A stretch of DNA of 64,000 bases from Craterostigma plantagineum (Eukaryota; Streptophyta; Magnoliopsida; Lamiales; Linderniaceae). Shown one piece after another: positions 33,071 to 44,301 of the stretch. Numbering within the stretch: position 1 is the stretch's first letter; each line of letters starts with the position of its first letter. The DNA lies in contig JAPQWV010000005.1 of NCBI GenBank assembly GCA_027422505.1, positions 10,235,501 to 10,299,500 of the forward strand, read 5' to 3'. The notes beneath the pieces were generated by a model. That model was not told the DNA's origin. It ran no database searches and saw nothing but the letters and a program-made list of their open reading frames with translations. Both the position numbers and the translations under genes were made by a program.

Positions 33071-33144
33071 CGGATTTTTCAAAAAAAATAATGAAAACCC
33101 GTCTCTTCCTCTTTTCCTATCTCTGTCTTTTTCCTCTCCCTCTC

Positions 33145-33155
33145 TCTCCCTTTCT

Positions 33156-33205
<50 letters not shown>
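33145..33205 (+). repeat. CT microsatellite
   Basis: An almost pure CT run of about 50 bp, inside a pyrimidine-rich stretch from 33108. It could serve as a polypyrimidine tract before the env-position frame, but no acceptor is certain. The frames across it (Ser/Leu repeats) are not genes. Confidence 0.8.
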
Positions 33206-33208
<3 letters not shown>

Positions 33209-33974
33209 CCCTCTCCTTCGTCGCCCTCACCATCGAACCCACCCTAAACCCAGACCACCACCCGCGTCTCAACAACCAACACCTTCTACATCTAACTCGA
33301 TTAAGATCAAAAGGTATGCTTTTTACCCTATTTAGTTCGAATTTAGGAATTTCGTCGATCATTGCTAATTTTTGGGTATGAGGATGCTATTGTTCGTTCT
33401 TTATGTGCCATGCTAGCTGGGGTTTGCTTAATTACGTGCGTTTGAGGTTGAATTTCGAATTCTACGACGAACCCTAATTTTGAATTTGGAAATTTCCGAA
33501 ATTTGGGTGTTTGTCTTGCTCTTTTACGGTTAGATACATGCGATTAACACTGGCATGCTTAATTTGTTGATTTCGTCCATTAATTTTTGATTTTGGGATA
33601 AGGAACCCTAATTTCACAAATTGGGGGTTTATGGAAATTGGTGGCAATATTTGGTGCATTCTGAGATTTATTTGCCGTAACTTGCCCACAACATGTTCGA
33701 CAAAATGCCGCATTGAAGTGTTCTTGTGTTCTTAGTTAGAAATGGTCAATTTTGTCGCTACTTTGGTCGACTCGAATGACGTGGGTAGTTTACTTGCTCA
33801 AATTTTGGACTTGAATTGCCTAATTTCACTTGCACGTTATGTGTTGGACGAAAGGCCACTTTGACTTTTCATACGTTCCTGAAAAATGTGTCTATCTTGT
33901 CGTATTATTGGTCGAGTCGAGCTGTCTTGCTATTGTTACTTTTTTCGCGAGCTCACATGCGTTTTCTAGGTACT

Positions 33975-35250
33975 ATGGGCCGCAGCCGCTCCACCGCTCA
34001 GTGTGACCCAGCCTCGCGTTTGCCAGTTTGTCAGAGGCGACGCGGGCCCTCGCCGACACTGCTAGAAGCCATGGGTCAGTTTACAGATGACACTCAGACA
34101 GCCTGGTACAACAGGCTGAAGGCCATGGAGTTCATCCCCATGGACCAGATCGACCACGATACGCTGGCGAAGTACCACATCGACCAGCAAGTCGCCCAGT
34201 ACCTCTCCACCAGCGGATGGGGCACTTTCTTCAGCATTGACGAACCGGCATACAAGGAACTCACCTTGGAGTTCCTTTCCACCTTGCCCCACGAGGAATA
34301 CGGCGTCAGCAAAGGCAACTTTCGGGCATTCAATGAAGAGCATCTAGTGAAGGTCGACGACTTTTGCCATAGACTAGGAGTACCAGTGCCATTTTCGGGC
34401 GGGACGGACCATTCCCGGACCTGCATTCTACGGACTACCTTCAGCAACCAGGAGGTCAACAGGCGTGCTGGGCTGGCATCGCGCGACCAGGCGAGCCAGA
34501 ATTCAGCCCGAAGACTTCAAAGGCGTCTACGCTCAGGAGCCCAGGCCTGCGATACATTCACCGCCTCCTGACGACTTCACTATCACCGATGGGCGACTCG
34601 CACGGAGCAATCACGCTCCGCGACCTATTCTACCTAGTTAAGATGCAGCGAGGCGAACGGTCCATTTGGGAATGGCGCTAGCCCATGCCTTCGGTGCTCA
34701 GGCGGAAGCAAGACGCCATGGCAAGATCGCCGTGGGAACACTCATCACGAAAGTCGATCGGGGACTACGACTGTGGCCAGAGAATCCACCCGAGATGGAG
34801 GTAGTCGGCGGGCACAACCTCCGCAACGAGGAAATGCTGATAAAGATGAAGATGCTCGTGAAAGCGCCCACCTGGACTTGCGCGAACAAGGTGTACATCT
34901 GGCACGAGATGTATCGTGGCCAGACGGACCACGTCGCCGTCCCAACCGATGGAGATAGACACGACCGCCGGGCCTTCCTATTCCTCCGGTTACCACCAGG
35001 GCGAGTCATCCGGCGTCGCCCCATACGGGTCGATATCGGACCTCGAAGCACTGCTCCAGGAGATGATGCGCATGAACGCCGAGGCTCTGCAACGCGACGC
35101 CTCGGAGCTACAACGAAGAGACTCGGTGCCGACAGGAAGAATACGAGCGCCGAAACGAGGAAGCCCACCGCCGCTACCGCGAAGAGCTCAAGCGCTATAA
35201 CCAGGCCCTACAAGCCATGGATACCGCGGTCAAATTTACACAATAGTCGC
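33975..35250 (+). pseudogene. Athila ORF1-type / env-position protein, broken
   Basis: A likely start is the ATG of MGRSRSTAQCDPASRLP. Then follow MDQIDHDTLAKYHIDQQVAQ, YLSTSGWGTFFSIDEPAYKE and LTLEFLSTLPHEEYGV, which match the plant 'retrotransposon ORF-1' family found in the env position of Athila elements. The frame breaks near 34470. Another picks up from 34666 with GMALAHAFGAQAEARRHGKI and VGTLITKVDRGL. Later frame changes blur the end. No signal peptide or convincing membrane segment is visible, so an envelope function is not supported. Confidence 0.65.
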
Positions 35251-36974
35251 TATCGTTCCTTCGCCCGAGGCCACCCTCCCCGCCACCACCATCCCCTTAG
35301 TGACACTTTCTTTCTTTTATTTCCCTTAGACATTTCATTTGCTTGAGTAGTCGTTTGTGCTCGTTTATAACTTTGATGTCTATAACTACGTCTATTTATT
35401 ATCTATGATGATCCGCCTTTCTGCGTTTAATTTTCTCTCTTTAGCTAGGCCAGGATACGCATAACGAGTTACGACACGACCTTCACGCGTTCAGTCACGA
35501 CTACTTCACGACCACATCATTTATTCGTCAGGGGAGTCCCGTTATTTTTAACCTTCTTTTCCCTTTCTTTATCCATTTTATGTTGTAGACAACGTAGGTC
35601 TTAAGTGTGGGGAGGGGAATTTAGGTTGAGACTTACGTAAAAATTTTTTTATGACGTGTCCGTAAGTCATTAATTTCGTTGGAAAGACATGATTTATTGA
35701 ACTCAGGCATGATTACTTGCGCTTATCTCGAGTTGGTTTGCATGACATGAAACTCTGTGAGCAATTAGGATATGCATGATTGATTGAATCGTGTCTGCTT
35801 GAATAGATATAGCGCTGCTTTGAGAGATTCGTACACATAATCCTTTTTCGTTGTGAGAGTTTGAGCCTAACGAGCTTATGCTCAAATTCTTTTTGTTGTG
35901 TGACGTGCCTAGTCTATATCTCTCCAGAACTTGCCTGTCTGATACGTGTTGAAACTAGTTATGGTGCGTAGTGTAGAAAATGATGAGAGCATTAGGAATT
36001 TAGTCCATGGCCAAATTTCCCTCCCATGACTAATCTCCTTAGTTAGCCACTTTGAGCCTGAGCCTATTCGTTTGCTTACCCCATGAATCATAAAAGCCAC
36101 TAACCTGAATAAGCCTCCCGAGATTATATGAACCTGAGTTGATTAAAATAGAGCAGAATTCGAACTTGAGGGTTACTGTTTCAATGTCTGATTTTATGTT
36201 CTTCTCTGTTATTCGTGAAATGACTCGATCCTACTTGACAGTTTTCTGAAATAACCCGACTCCTTGCATAAGCCTGCCCATAAACCTTTTGCAAGATATA
36301 GGTTTTGGAAATAAGTATCCCTAGGTACACGGCATTCGCTGTGACGATGTATTCTTTGCGACAAAAGCCAAACCTTGTTGTTTAGGGAATAAGGGCAGTG
36401 CACAAAAGTAGAGTGACTGAGGTGAAAGACTGAGTTGAGAGGGTCGAGCAGAAAAGTCTAAGATTTCAGAGCGAGAATGTTGAGTCGTATGCTGGGGCAT
36501 GTGACTGTCAGTTTGATCATGCTATATTCTTTGATTTTTCGCTACGTGTCCTAGCTTTAATATTATGTGTTCAGTATATATGATTGTCGCTTCATTATTA
36601 TTTGACCCGTTTCGACCCGAAAAGGCCCTCGGATTTATGCTTGCCACCTTAAGTAGAAAATATGCGATTAGCTTGCAAGCTTATGGTAGGGGTGGACTAG
36701 TGCACGATTTGAGCGATTCACTATATACTAGCCTATACACTGAGTGACTTGAGCGAATCCTTGTGAGGTTGACTCTTGATTTATCAGTGCTAAGGAAGTT
36801 CAGGTTGATAGGTGCCGATCACTAGTGCATTTTCATGATTGTTTGCTTGATTCCATTTTGTGCGTTCTAGCTAGGATGATAAGTTGCGAACAATCATGCC
36901 GTTATCTTGATTTGATGCCTTATCTGACTTCTAATTTACTTGAGGACAAACAAATGCTTAAGTGTGGGAAGGTT
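35251..36974 (+). other. 3' non-coding region of Athila-like element 2
   Basis: No gene. It contains a polypurine-like cassette (CTTAAGTGTGGGGAGGGG, 35600-35617) and the true polypurine tract before the LTR (CTTAAGTGTGGGAAGGTT, 36957-36974), each preceded by a GACAA word. Confidence 0.6.
36957..36974 (+). promoter_or_regulatory. Polypurine tract of Athila-like element 2
   Basis: CTTAAGTGTGGGAAGGTT abuts the TGATAAACG start of the 3' LTR. Confidence 0.6.
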
Positions 36975-38428
36975 TGATAAACGTATTTCAATGCGTTTAT
37001 CGTAGTATTTAATTGAGATATAATAGAGCTCTAGCAATCATTTTATGTGTTTATTCGCCATATTTACACTTATCTTGATATTGAAGGAGCTTAGGACGAG
37101 TTTCGGGCGAAAAGGAGCGAAAACGAGGCAAAACGGCGCGAAGATGACGAACATTGTCATGTGTCACGGCCGTGACACCTTGTGCACGTGGCCGTGACAT
37201 CAACCAGAGACCGAAAGCTGAACAAGTCATGGCCGTGATGTCTCGTGCACCAGGCCGTGACAATAGGCAGTGCTCAACGAGACCATACCTTAAGATCGCC
37301 ACGGCCGTGACCGTCGACAGAGAGTTGGACCGAAATTCGTCACGGCCGTGACATCCAATGCAAGTGGCCGTGACGCATGGCAGTAAGCAAAGCGAGTCGA
37401 GTCGGTGATGGTCACGGCCGTGACGGCCCATGTCCCAGGCCGTGACCGTTACGAAAATCCGTATAAAAGCCCGAAGTCAGATTCAGAAAGAGGGGACACT
37501 TACCAGATATCAACCCTAAACACTTAGAGACGAAATAGAGACGCCAAGAACGAAGAATTCCACCCGAGAAGCGCAGGAGACGGATCAACGATGCAATCAC
37601 GCCGAATTGAACGAGGAACGAGATTCATCCACGCTACCGTCCCTGATCATCAGTACATCAAGATCATGAGTCTCCCTTCCCCGTTTTCTATTTCCTTCGT
37701 TGTTTTCCCGTCAATTATGAGTAGCTAATTCCCCTTTGTGTTTGGGACTAGATGAACGCTAGGTTAATTCGTATCAAAGACATATGTCTATCGTGACTCG
37801 TGTGTTTTGATTATTTATCGTTCTATGAAATTGTTTCTTCGCTTTATTATGTCTATGTGTTAAAGTGAATGTATGAAAAATCGTTTAGGGCGACAGCTAA
37901 ACAACGATTAGGCCGTTTGTAGATGACAGGATTCGGGTATAGGGCGAAAGCAATACTCGATCCTCGCCGTTAGTAATTGTTAAATCTTAGATTCCCGCGA
38001 GCGTATAGGGCGACAGCAAATTCGCGAGCGGGTGAGAAATTACTGCGATCTAGTCTTAGTCACGTAGGAACGATATGTCATTGTCTTAGGCGATAAAACC
38101 TAGCGGGATTCGAATCCCGGGCACATCTCTATTATCTGAAAGCTCTCTTATCAGTTTAGGCGTGTTATTTGAATTTCTAGTTGTAGGAGTGATCAGTTAG
38201 GATAATCCGTAAAACAATCTACGCACTTTATTTAGGCTAAATATCGAGTCGATAGGTTAATACTAGTAATCAGTTTATTCCTTGTGTTCGATACTCGTTT
38301 ACTCACTTTACTACACTACAAACGATAGGTCCACTGCCTATCGCACGTCGGTGATAGAAATTAAGTATTCGTTTTATTTTATCACTTGTCTCACTTGCAA
38401 TTTATATTAGCACACTACGTGTCGATCA
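36975..38428 (+). repeat. 3' LTR of Athila-like element 2
   Basis: Nearly identical to the 5' LTR, including the palindrome array (37160-37445) and the TATA box (37462-37469). It ends GTGTCGATCA, followed by the target duplication GCATA. Confidence 0.9.
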
Positions 38429-38433
38429 GCATA

Positions 38434-38574
38434 CGACCGCTATGATCCTTGTCAGCTTTAAGCTTAATAGCGATGAAAGGAATGATCAATTTATGACGGA
38501 ATTTAGCTAAAAGAAATATGCATATTACGGAAATTATGATTATTAAACCGTAGAGTTATATTACGCGGGCCAAG
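38434..38574 (+). other. Copia 3' internal end
   Basis: Remainder of the Copia non-coding 3' region after the nested element, ending GCGGGCCAAG before the LTR. That is a weak polypurine tract. Confidence 0.6.
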
Positions 38575-38933
38575 TGTAAGTTATGACCCACGTTATGACC
38601 CATTTAATAATTAAGGTTTAATAATTAATTAATTGGACTTAATTCCTATTGGTCTAAAGAGATATTAACTACCCACTACATTGATGGAATGTACTCTATA
38701 AATAGATTAAGTCGGTCCTCTCTCCACACCAACGTATCATATTCTTCATCCATCAGAAAATAGATTAAAGTAGTGTAAAGGGAGAGAAATTCGACTTACG
38801 TCTTCTCGAATTGCCAAGATGAATCAAGGTTAGTATTTATTGTTTATTATCACGTATATCATGAGAATCGTGTTGTTTAAAGATCATGGATAATGTTTGT
38901 TTGAATTACGTGTAGCATATAAATAGACTTACA
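38575..38933 (+). repeat. 3' LTR of Copia element
   Basis: TGTAAGTTATGACCC to GACTTACA, a perfect 7-bp terminal inverted repeat TGTAAGT/ACTTACA. It is followed by AGCTA, matching 14651-14655. Confidence 0.92.
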
Positions 38934-39258
38934 AGCTATCGATCCATCGGCCTTTCACCTATGGGTTATTTTGTCGGGAATTTTCTATCACTTGTATCCG
39001 TCTTCTTACCAAGCGCTCGACGATATTAGCCCGCTAACGCTTTCTATAGGCAATACGATGAAGATGGTCGTTGTGATCGGTGCTTCGCTTTTGGTGTTTA
39101 GAAATCCCGTCAAACCGCTGAATGTGTTGGGACCTGCCATTGCCATCTTTGGAGCTTTTTTGTATTCTCAGGCGAATGCGAAGAATCGAAGGTTGAAGGA
39201 GGAGTTGAGAAGAAGAAGGAATGAATTGAGAGATTCTCTTCTTTTGGCTACTCTGTAA
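38934..39258 (+). pseudogene. XPT: XPT-like translocator, C-terminal part
   Basis: After the duplicated AGCTA the reading continues, in the same frame as the end of the upstream part, with IDPSAFHLWVILSGIFYHLY, SSYQALDDISPLTLSIGNTM and FRNPVKPLNVLGPAIAIFGA, then FLYSQANAKNRR and a charged tail before TAA. This is the last third of the carrier. The family has a Lys-Arg pair after GNTM that binds the phosphate of the substrate. Here it reads Lys-Met, so the carrier would probably be inactive even if rejoined. The lack of stops in this part suggests decay was recent or uneven. Confidence 0.85.
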
Positions 39259-39508
39259 GGATGTGATAATCACTTCAGTCTCTTGTGGTCATAAATTCAT
39301 AATAGGTTATAAGCTTGTGCTCATATTATGTGTCTAATGTCAGGGTTGATTTTAATTTTAGTTATTTATATAAGTGCTTGACATTTTAATGACACCTAAA
39401 TTAGGGTATGGATATTTTAGGACACTTGCAGTGAAGCAATTTGAAAATATATAAATTAAACGTTGCAATTTGAGGACCTAAACCCTAAAAAACATTGAAC
39501 CTTTTTGA
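39259..39508 (+). other. 3' flank of the XPT-like pseudogene
   Basis: AT-rich DNA that would be the old 3' untranslated region. No certain polyadenylation signal and no other feature. It ends with the MITE target site CTTTTTGA. Confidence 0.35.
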
Positions 39509-40150
39509 TAGGGGTGGGCATCAGGTCGGGTAGTCGGGTATCGGGTAATTCGGGTTCGGGTTAAGATTTCACTACCCGAATCCGACCCGATCTACGGCGG
39601 GTACCCGCTTGTCCGGTATATGTCGGGTTCGGGTACCCAATTTTTAATTGAAAAAATATGACTAAAAATATTATAACATATCAAAATATCATGTTATATA
39701 TTAAATATCACTTATAATATTTGGGTATTTTATTTCAATAAATATAAAATATACATATTTTTATATGTTTATTTATAAAATTTTGAGAATAAATTTTAAA
39801 CTTTTATAATTATTTATGCATATAATAAAATATCACTTGTTATTTATGCAACTAAAATAAGAAATTAATCGAAATATTATTTAAAAGTTTAACACCACTC
39901 ACGTTAGATATTGATATCTAGATATGTAATTATATTTTTTTAATGTTTATGTATAAAAACTAATATGTCTTTTTTAAAAATAATTTGTCGGGTACCCGAA
40001 TAACTCGACCCGATACCCGACCTGATTAATATTATCGGGTATCGGATAACTCGATACCCGATTAATAACCCGAATTACCCGACCCGAACTACCCGAACCC
40101 GATCGGATTCGGGTAAAACCCGAATATCCGAACCCGAACGCCCACCCCTA
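39509..40150. mobile_element. hAT-type MITE with TCGGGTA-rich arms
   Basis: Terminal inverted repeats TAGGGGTGGGC and GCCCACCCCTA, flanked by CTTTTTGA (39501-39508) and CTTTTTGG (40151-40158), an 8-bp target duplication with one mismatch. The arms are packed with TCGGGTA and TACCCGA words that could fold on each other, and the middle is AT-rich. No coding capacity. Confidence 0.85.
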
Positions 40151-41163
40151 CTTTTTGGTAATCGTAAAATTCTGGCGTTTATTTTTGGGTAACCTTAACT
40201 AAATCCCTCCACTCTAACTTTCTATCAACTAACTCTCCCTTATTATCAAACTTCCTAAACAAAAATAATCTTACACATCACTATCCATTTAATGAAATGA
40301 CGATTTTGCCCCTCATTTATTATTTTTTAAATCTTTTCTTCACCAATTCAACAATCGAAAACACTCGCGTCGCCCCAACGTTTTCAGACCTCATTTTCCA
40401 ACTTTCCTTCCCTTCGTTTTCAGCTCCTGCCCTCGCCGGAAAAGCTTTGAGCTTACCCCAATCATAGTGGGATTTTCGGTCCAGGTAGGTTGAAGTAAGT
40501 TTTTTTATGTTTTTTTTACAAGGGTTACTCGTCGAGGTTATTGACTTGAGCGAACGGAGTTGAGCTCGAGCAAACGTTGTGCTCGAGAACACTCCTTATC
40601 GGTGATCATGGAATAAATTTCTTCAGCTTGAAGTGTGTTAAAAGCACGTAATGTATTTGCACCATCACCGTCTTTAAATAAAGTATTTTTCAGACAGTAG
40701 CACCATGAATAACGCATAGTAAAGCAGCTCCCAACACACTGACAACTCTCATCATATGAAATGGGTTCAGCACTTAGGTGTACGGTGAACATTTGTGGCA
40801 GTGACATTGACATAAATTAAGTGTCGAGCTGTGGGTGTCATGGGGGTCGAGCTATAAGAAGTTGAATTTTCTCCTCAATTTCTCTACAGTTAGCATATTG
40901 TGGGCGTTGAGGGAGGTGAGTGTTTGATTAAATTTGGGCTAATTTGTTCGTTTTAGCAATTTCTCATATGCAGTACCAAAAATTTGTTGAATTACAGAAC
41001 CAACATTTCTTATATGAAATACTTTTTGAAGTTTTCCAGAAGTATCATGGTAATCGTTTGATGTTCTAATTTCAACAGGTCATATAATATGAAGCTATGT
41101 TGTCTACAAATGTCTTTGGTGGGCTCACGTTGTTTGCACTGTGTGAATATAAGAAGAGCACAT
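40151..41163. other. Unassigned intergenic stretch
   Basis: Mixed-composition DNA with one 91-codon minus-strand frame (40538-40813, [20 protein letters not shown]...) that I do not recognise and would not call a gene. It ends with CACAT, the left target duplication of the solo LTR. Confidence 0.3.
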
Positions 41164-42174
41164 TGTAATACCCGTAAAGTTTAATATGAGAGATAACGAG
41201 TGATTAGTAGCATAAACATTTAAGGTGGATATTTCGATTAAGTATTCAAGATTTTAGATGAGAAATATAAAGTGTAACAACTTTGGATTAATTTCGAAAT
41301 ATAGCCATAAAGGGATTGGACGAAAATAGTGATCTTAGAATAATTAAGATTGAGCTGAACTAAGTGTTAATTCTCGAAATATATACCACTTAAATATCAA
41401 TGAGGATAACCTATAACTTTGCTGAACTTAGAGGGAATTATCGATACCTACTAGTCACATCATTCACCATTCCCTAAGTAGTGATACTTATATGATGAAT
41501 CATTGAGAAACCATAAGGAGTAACGAAAGGGAGATAAAAACCCTCATAAGTGAAACATACGAAATAGGAAGCAAAAGGACAAGACTTCTGTTAAGAACCA
41601 GATTCGACCAAGTTGCACCAACCCCTTTAGCAAATTGAATTATTGGAAGGAAGAGGTAGATGAAAATCTCACCTACAACACGTAAATTCATTTTGATTCA
41701 GTTGCTAACGTGTTTCATAACCTTATGTGAAGAATTTAAGTAATTTATGTGTACGAAACCCTAAATTATGGGTTTGTTTTGTGTATCAATGTTCTACTTA
41801 TTTATTCATGCATATATATACTATATATATATATGTATATATAATTCATGTACGGAGAAAGTCAGTCTTAGGAAGAATAATTAACTTTAGGGTAGTGGGA
41901 TGGAATTTGTAGGTATATGATGACTTTTGAGTAGTGCGGGACATTTAGAGATTTAATTAATGGTGGGTAGTTGATCTTATCATGGGTTAGGTATACTTTC
42001 AAATAAGATTCTAATAAGTGGGTAGAGGAGAAAGTGTTCGAACGATTTGGATTATTTAGCCCTTAGAAGGTTTTAATAAATTCAACATAATAGTTTGGAT
42101 CGATAGTGACAAAGTGAGTAGATGAAAAAGCATTCGGTCGATAGTGATAAAGTGAGTAGAGGAGAGAGAGGGCA

Positions 42175-42680
42175 TTCGAACGATTGGAATTAAGTCAGGT
42201 CTTGGGAATATTTGATTTAGTTTCGATTGATTATAAACTAGAATCGCCGAGCTTAGGATTACTTAGCACTTTCGGCCGATTGGAATTAAGTCAGGTCTTG
42301 GGAATATTTTATTTAGTTTCGATCGATGCTAGAATTCGCCGTATCAAGTTAAATTCTTATTACATCATTCGGCCGATTTATGAAGACAGGTTTTGATCGA
42401 TTGCTAGGATTCGGCGATGCCAAGCTAAACCTTTATTACTATTTTCGGCCGATTCATAATGATAGGTTTCGATCGATTGCTAGGAATCACCGAGCCAAGC
42501 TAAACCTTTATTACTACATACGGCCGATTCATGATGATAAGTTTCGATCTACGTTAAATGCTAGGATTCGCCGAACCATGTGTAAACTTTCTTACTACAA
42601 TCGGGCGATTCATGAAGATAGAATTCGATCAATGTGCAATTCGCCGAGCTAAGTTAAGAAGTAGATAAAAACCTTGAAGT
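42175..42680 (+). repeat. Degenerate tandem repeats in the solo LTR, GATCGATT type
   Basis: First a duplication of about 95 bp (GGAATTAAGTCAGGTCTTGG at 42187 and about 42283). Then come three to four units of about 80 bp with CGGCCGATTCAT, GGTTTCGATCGATTGCTAGG and CAAGCTAAACCTTTATTACT. Confidence 0.7.
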
Positions 42681-43254
42681 GTTATAAGTTTCGATCGATT
42701 ATGAGGTTTGCCGAGCTAAGGTGATTTTTGGGTCAATGAATTTAAATTAGCAACTCTCGAGTGATTTAGAGTATTCTAGGTTTTAAAATATTTTAATAAT
42801 TCCAGTATAGCTTAACATCTTTGAAATCGGGCGATCTAAGTTATTTCAAGTATTAATATTTTAAGACTCTCACGTAAGTAAGACTAGAATTTTTAGGATC
42901 ATTTCTAGAGAATTTATGAGGAGTTATCTTAGGCAATCTTGAGGAAAATATTTTAATGAATTTTGAGTATTTTAATTTGTATATACTTTTGGTAATTAGT
43001 GATGTTTTTGGCACAATAGGATTTTCGACAATTAGGGTTTGGAATTATAAAAGTTTTCATTATATTTACAGAAAAGTTCTCGTTATAGTTGCGGAATTGT
43101 GACTGCATATTTATATATGTTTGTTGTTGGACTGTTGTATTTTATTTGCACACACGTCTCATTTTAGTGCAAGATGGAAATAATACATATCGAAGTATTG
43201 ATGAGTGGGGTAGAAGGTGACCAATAATTGTCGTAGTGGTGGCTGTTGAGGTAG

Positions 43255-43570
43255 TGTGAGGTCTCAAGTACGACAGGCTGGCATGAGACCCCGGTGCGTG
43301 AGGCCTGGAGCGTGTGTGACTCAGGTGTGTCAGGCCGGTAAGCGTCCCATGAGGCGCGAGACTCCGGTGCGCGAGGCTTGGGCCGTGATTCAGGTGCGTC
43401 AGACCGGAAAGCGTCAGTGCGTGAGGCTTGAAGTCCTATGTGTGAGACTCCAGTGCGTGAGGCTTGGGATACGACTCAGGTGCGTCAGGCCGGTAAGCAT
43501 ACTATGGGGCGCGAGACTCCGGTGCGTGAGGCTTGGGGAGTGACTCAAGTGCGTCAGGCTGGTAAGCATC
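43255..43570 (+). repeat. Irregular GC-rich tandem repeats in the solo LTR
   Basis: Four copies of GTGCGTCAGGCCGGTAAGC-like words, interleaved with GAGACTCCGGTGCGTGAGGC, at spacings of about 59-96 bp. Reading frames across them (VRQAGK, CVRLG repeats) are artefacts of the repeat. Confidence 0.7.
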
Positions 43571-44035
43571 AAACGCGTATATTTTTTAGATGTGCGGACC
43601 TGATGTGCCGTTTGGAAGTACGTTAGGTTGAGACGAGAGAAATAACGTGCATTGCATTTGTGAGATGTTGTGGGATGGGTTTGAGTGCAAGCTGCATACA
43701 CGCATATTTTCACCTATTGGGCAATAGCTCAAGGTTTACGTGTTGTAGGTACCGAGCCCGACGCTGATGCGCGTCGCGGCTGAGGCGGGCTGACGGCGGT
43801 GCTCCACGGACTTTTGAGGACAGGGCTGTACATGGATGACGACTGTGGAGCGACGTTAGGGTTTTGAGCGTTTTGACATTTTGGGGCTATGGCCCATGTA
43901 TAATAATAACGATGTAGACCTATTTTGTTGTAATATACTTTAATTTCGAGAGTTGTTTTTAGACGGGTCTTCCGCGAGTTACGTTGCGAAAATCCACCAA
44001 ACTATTTAATAGAAAATGAGGGTCGTTATACACAT

Positions 44036-44298
44036 ATTTATTGATGATCAATTAACGACAACTAATAGATTTACACATAACCCTCCAAAAGAGATGGTCG
44101 GACATCGATTCACAACATGACTGGATAAAGTTTCAAGTTCCGTTTAAAAGTATTTATGCAACTTTGAAAGAAAATGGAGACGTGTTCAATATCCTTCACA
44201 AGCTGATAAAAATAGAAACAAGTGCAAAATATGGTCATAATCGCCGTACGTGCAAAGAAGCCATTGTTACATAGCTTACCTGTCGTATTTTGCATGTA
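44036..44298. other. Short spacer between solo LTR and CACTA element
   Basis: AT-rich. Nothing recognised. Confidence 0.3.
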
Positions 44299-44301
44299 TT
44301 T

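Larger units (their letters stand above)
27575..38428 (+). mobile_element. Athila-like element 2
   Basis: LTRs of 1458 and 1454 bp, nearly identical to each other, and a perfect target duplication GCATA (27570-27574 and 38429-38433). Inside are the tRNA-Asp-type primer site, broken gag, protease, a fused RT/integrase remnant and an env-position frame of Athila ORF1 type. It is non-autonomous, because polymerase and integrase cores are deleted. Confidence 0.9.
14656..38933 (+). mobile_element. Copia LTR retrotransposon, disrupted by nested insertions, inside the XPT-like gene
   Basis: Bounded by 365-bp and 359-bp LTRs and flanked by a perfect 5-bp target duplication AGCTA (14651-14655 and 38934-38938). 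Two Athila-like elements (15784-23508 and 27575-38428) make up most of its length. Without them about 5.7 kb remains. The LTR ends are TGTAAGT...ACTTACA, and the first base at the 5' end is changed to G. The coding part runs gag, protease, reverse transcriptase, RNase H. Integrase is missing, so the element is not autonomous. Confidence 0.9.
41164..44030 (+). repeat. Solo LTR of a chromovirus-type Gypsy element
   Basis: Begins TGTAATACCCGTAAAG. Its last 330 bp are clearly related to the end of the LTR at 48554-50894 (GTTTACGTGTT, TAGGTACCGAG, TTTTGACATTTTGGGGCTA, AGACGGGTCTTCCGCGA). CACAT stands on both sides (41159-41163 and 44031-44035). The last bases are TTATA where the family has CACA or TACA, so the terminal CA has become TA, a C-to-T change. 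There is no internal region. Internal repeats lie at 42180-42680 and 43255-43570. Confidence 0.85.

Noticed and set aside
33091..33381. Leu/Ser-rich frames around the CT repeat, and Arg/Glu-rich frame opposite
   Set aside because: Products of a CT microsatellite read in several frames.
38100..38120. Apparent tRNA-like TTCGAATCC word in the Athila 2 LTR
   Set aside because: The 5' LTR has a changed version (GCAAATCCC) and no paired arms surround it.
40538..40813. 91-codon minus-strand frame in the intergenic stretch
   Set aside because: No recognisable domain, no splice or promoter context, and length within chance for the composition.
43256..43713. Cys/Val/Arg repeat frames in the solo LTR
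   Set aside because: Tandem DNA repeats inside an LTR with no start context and no conservation.
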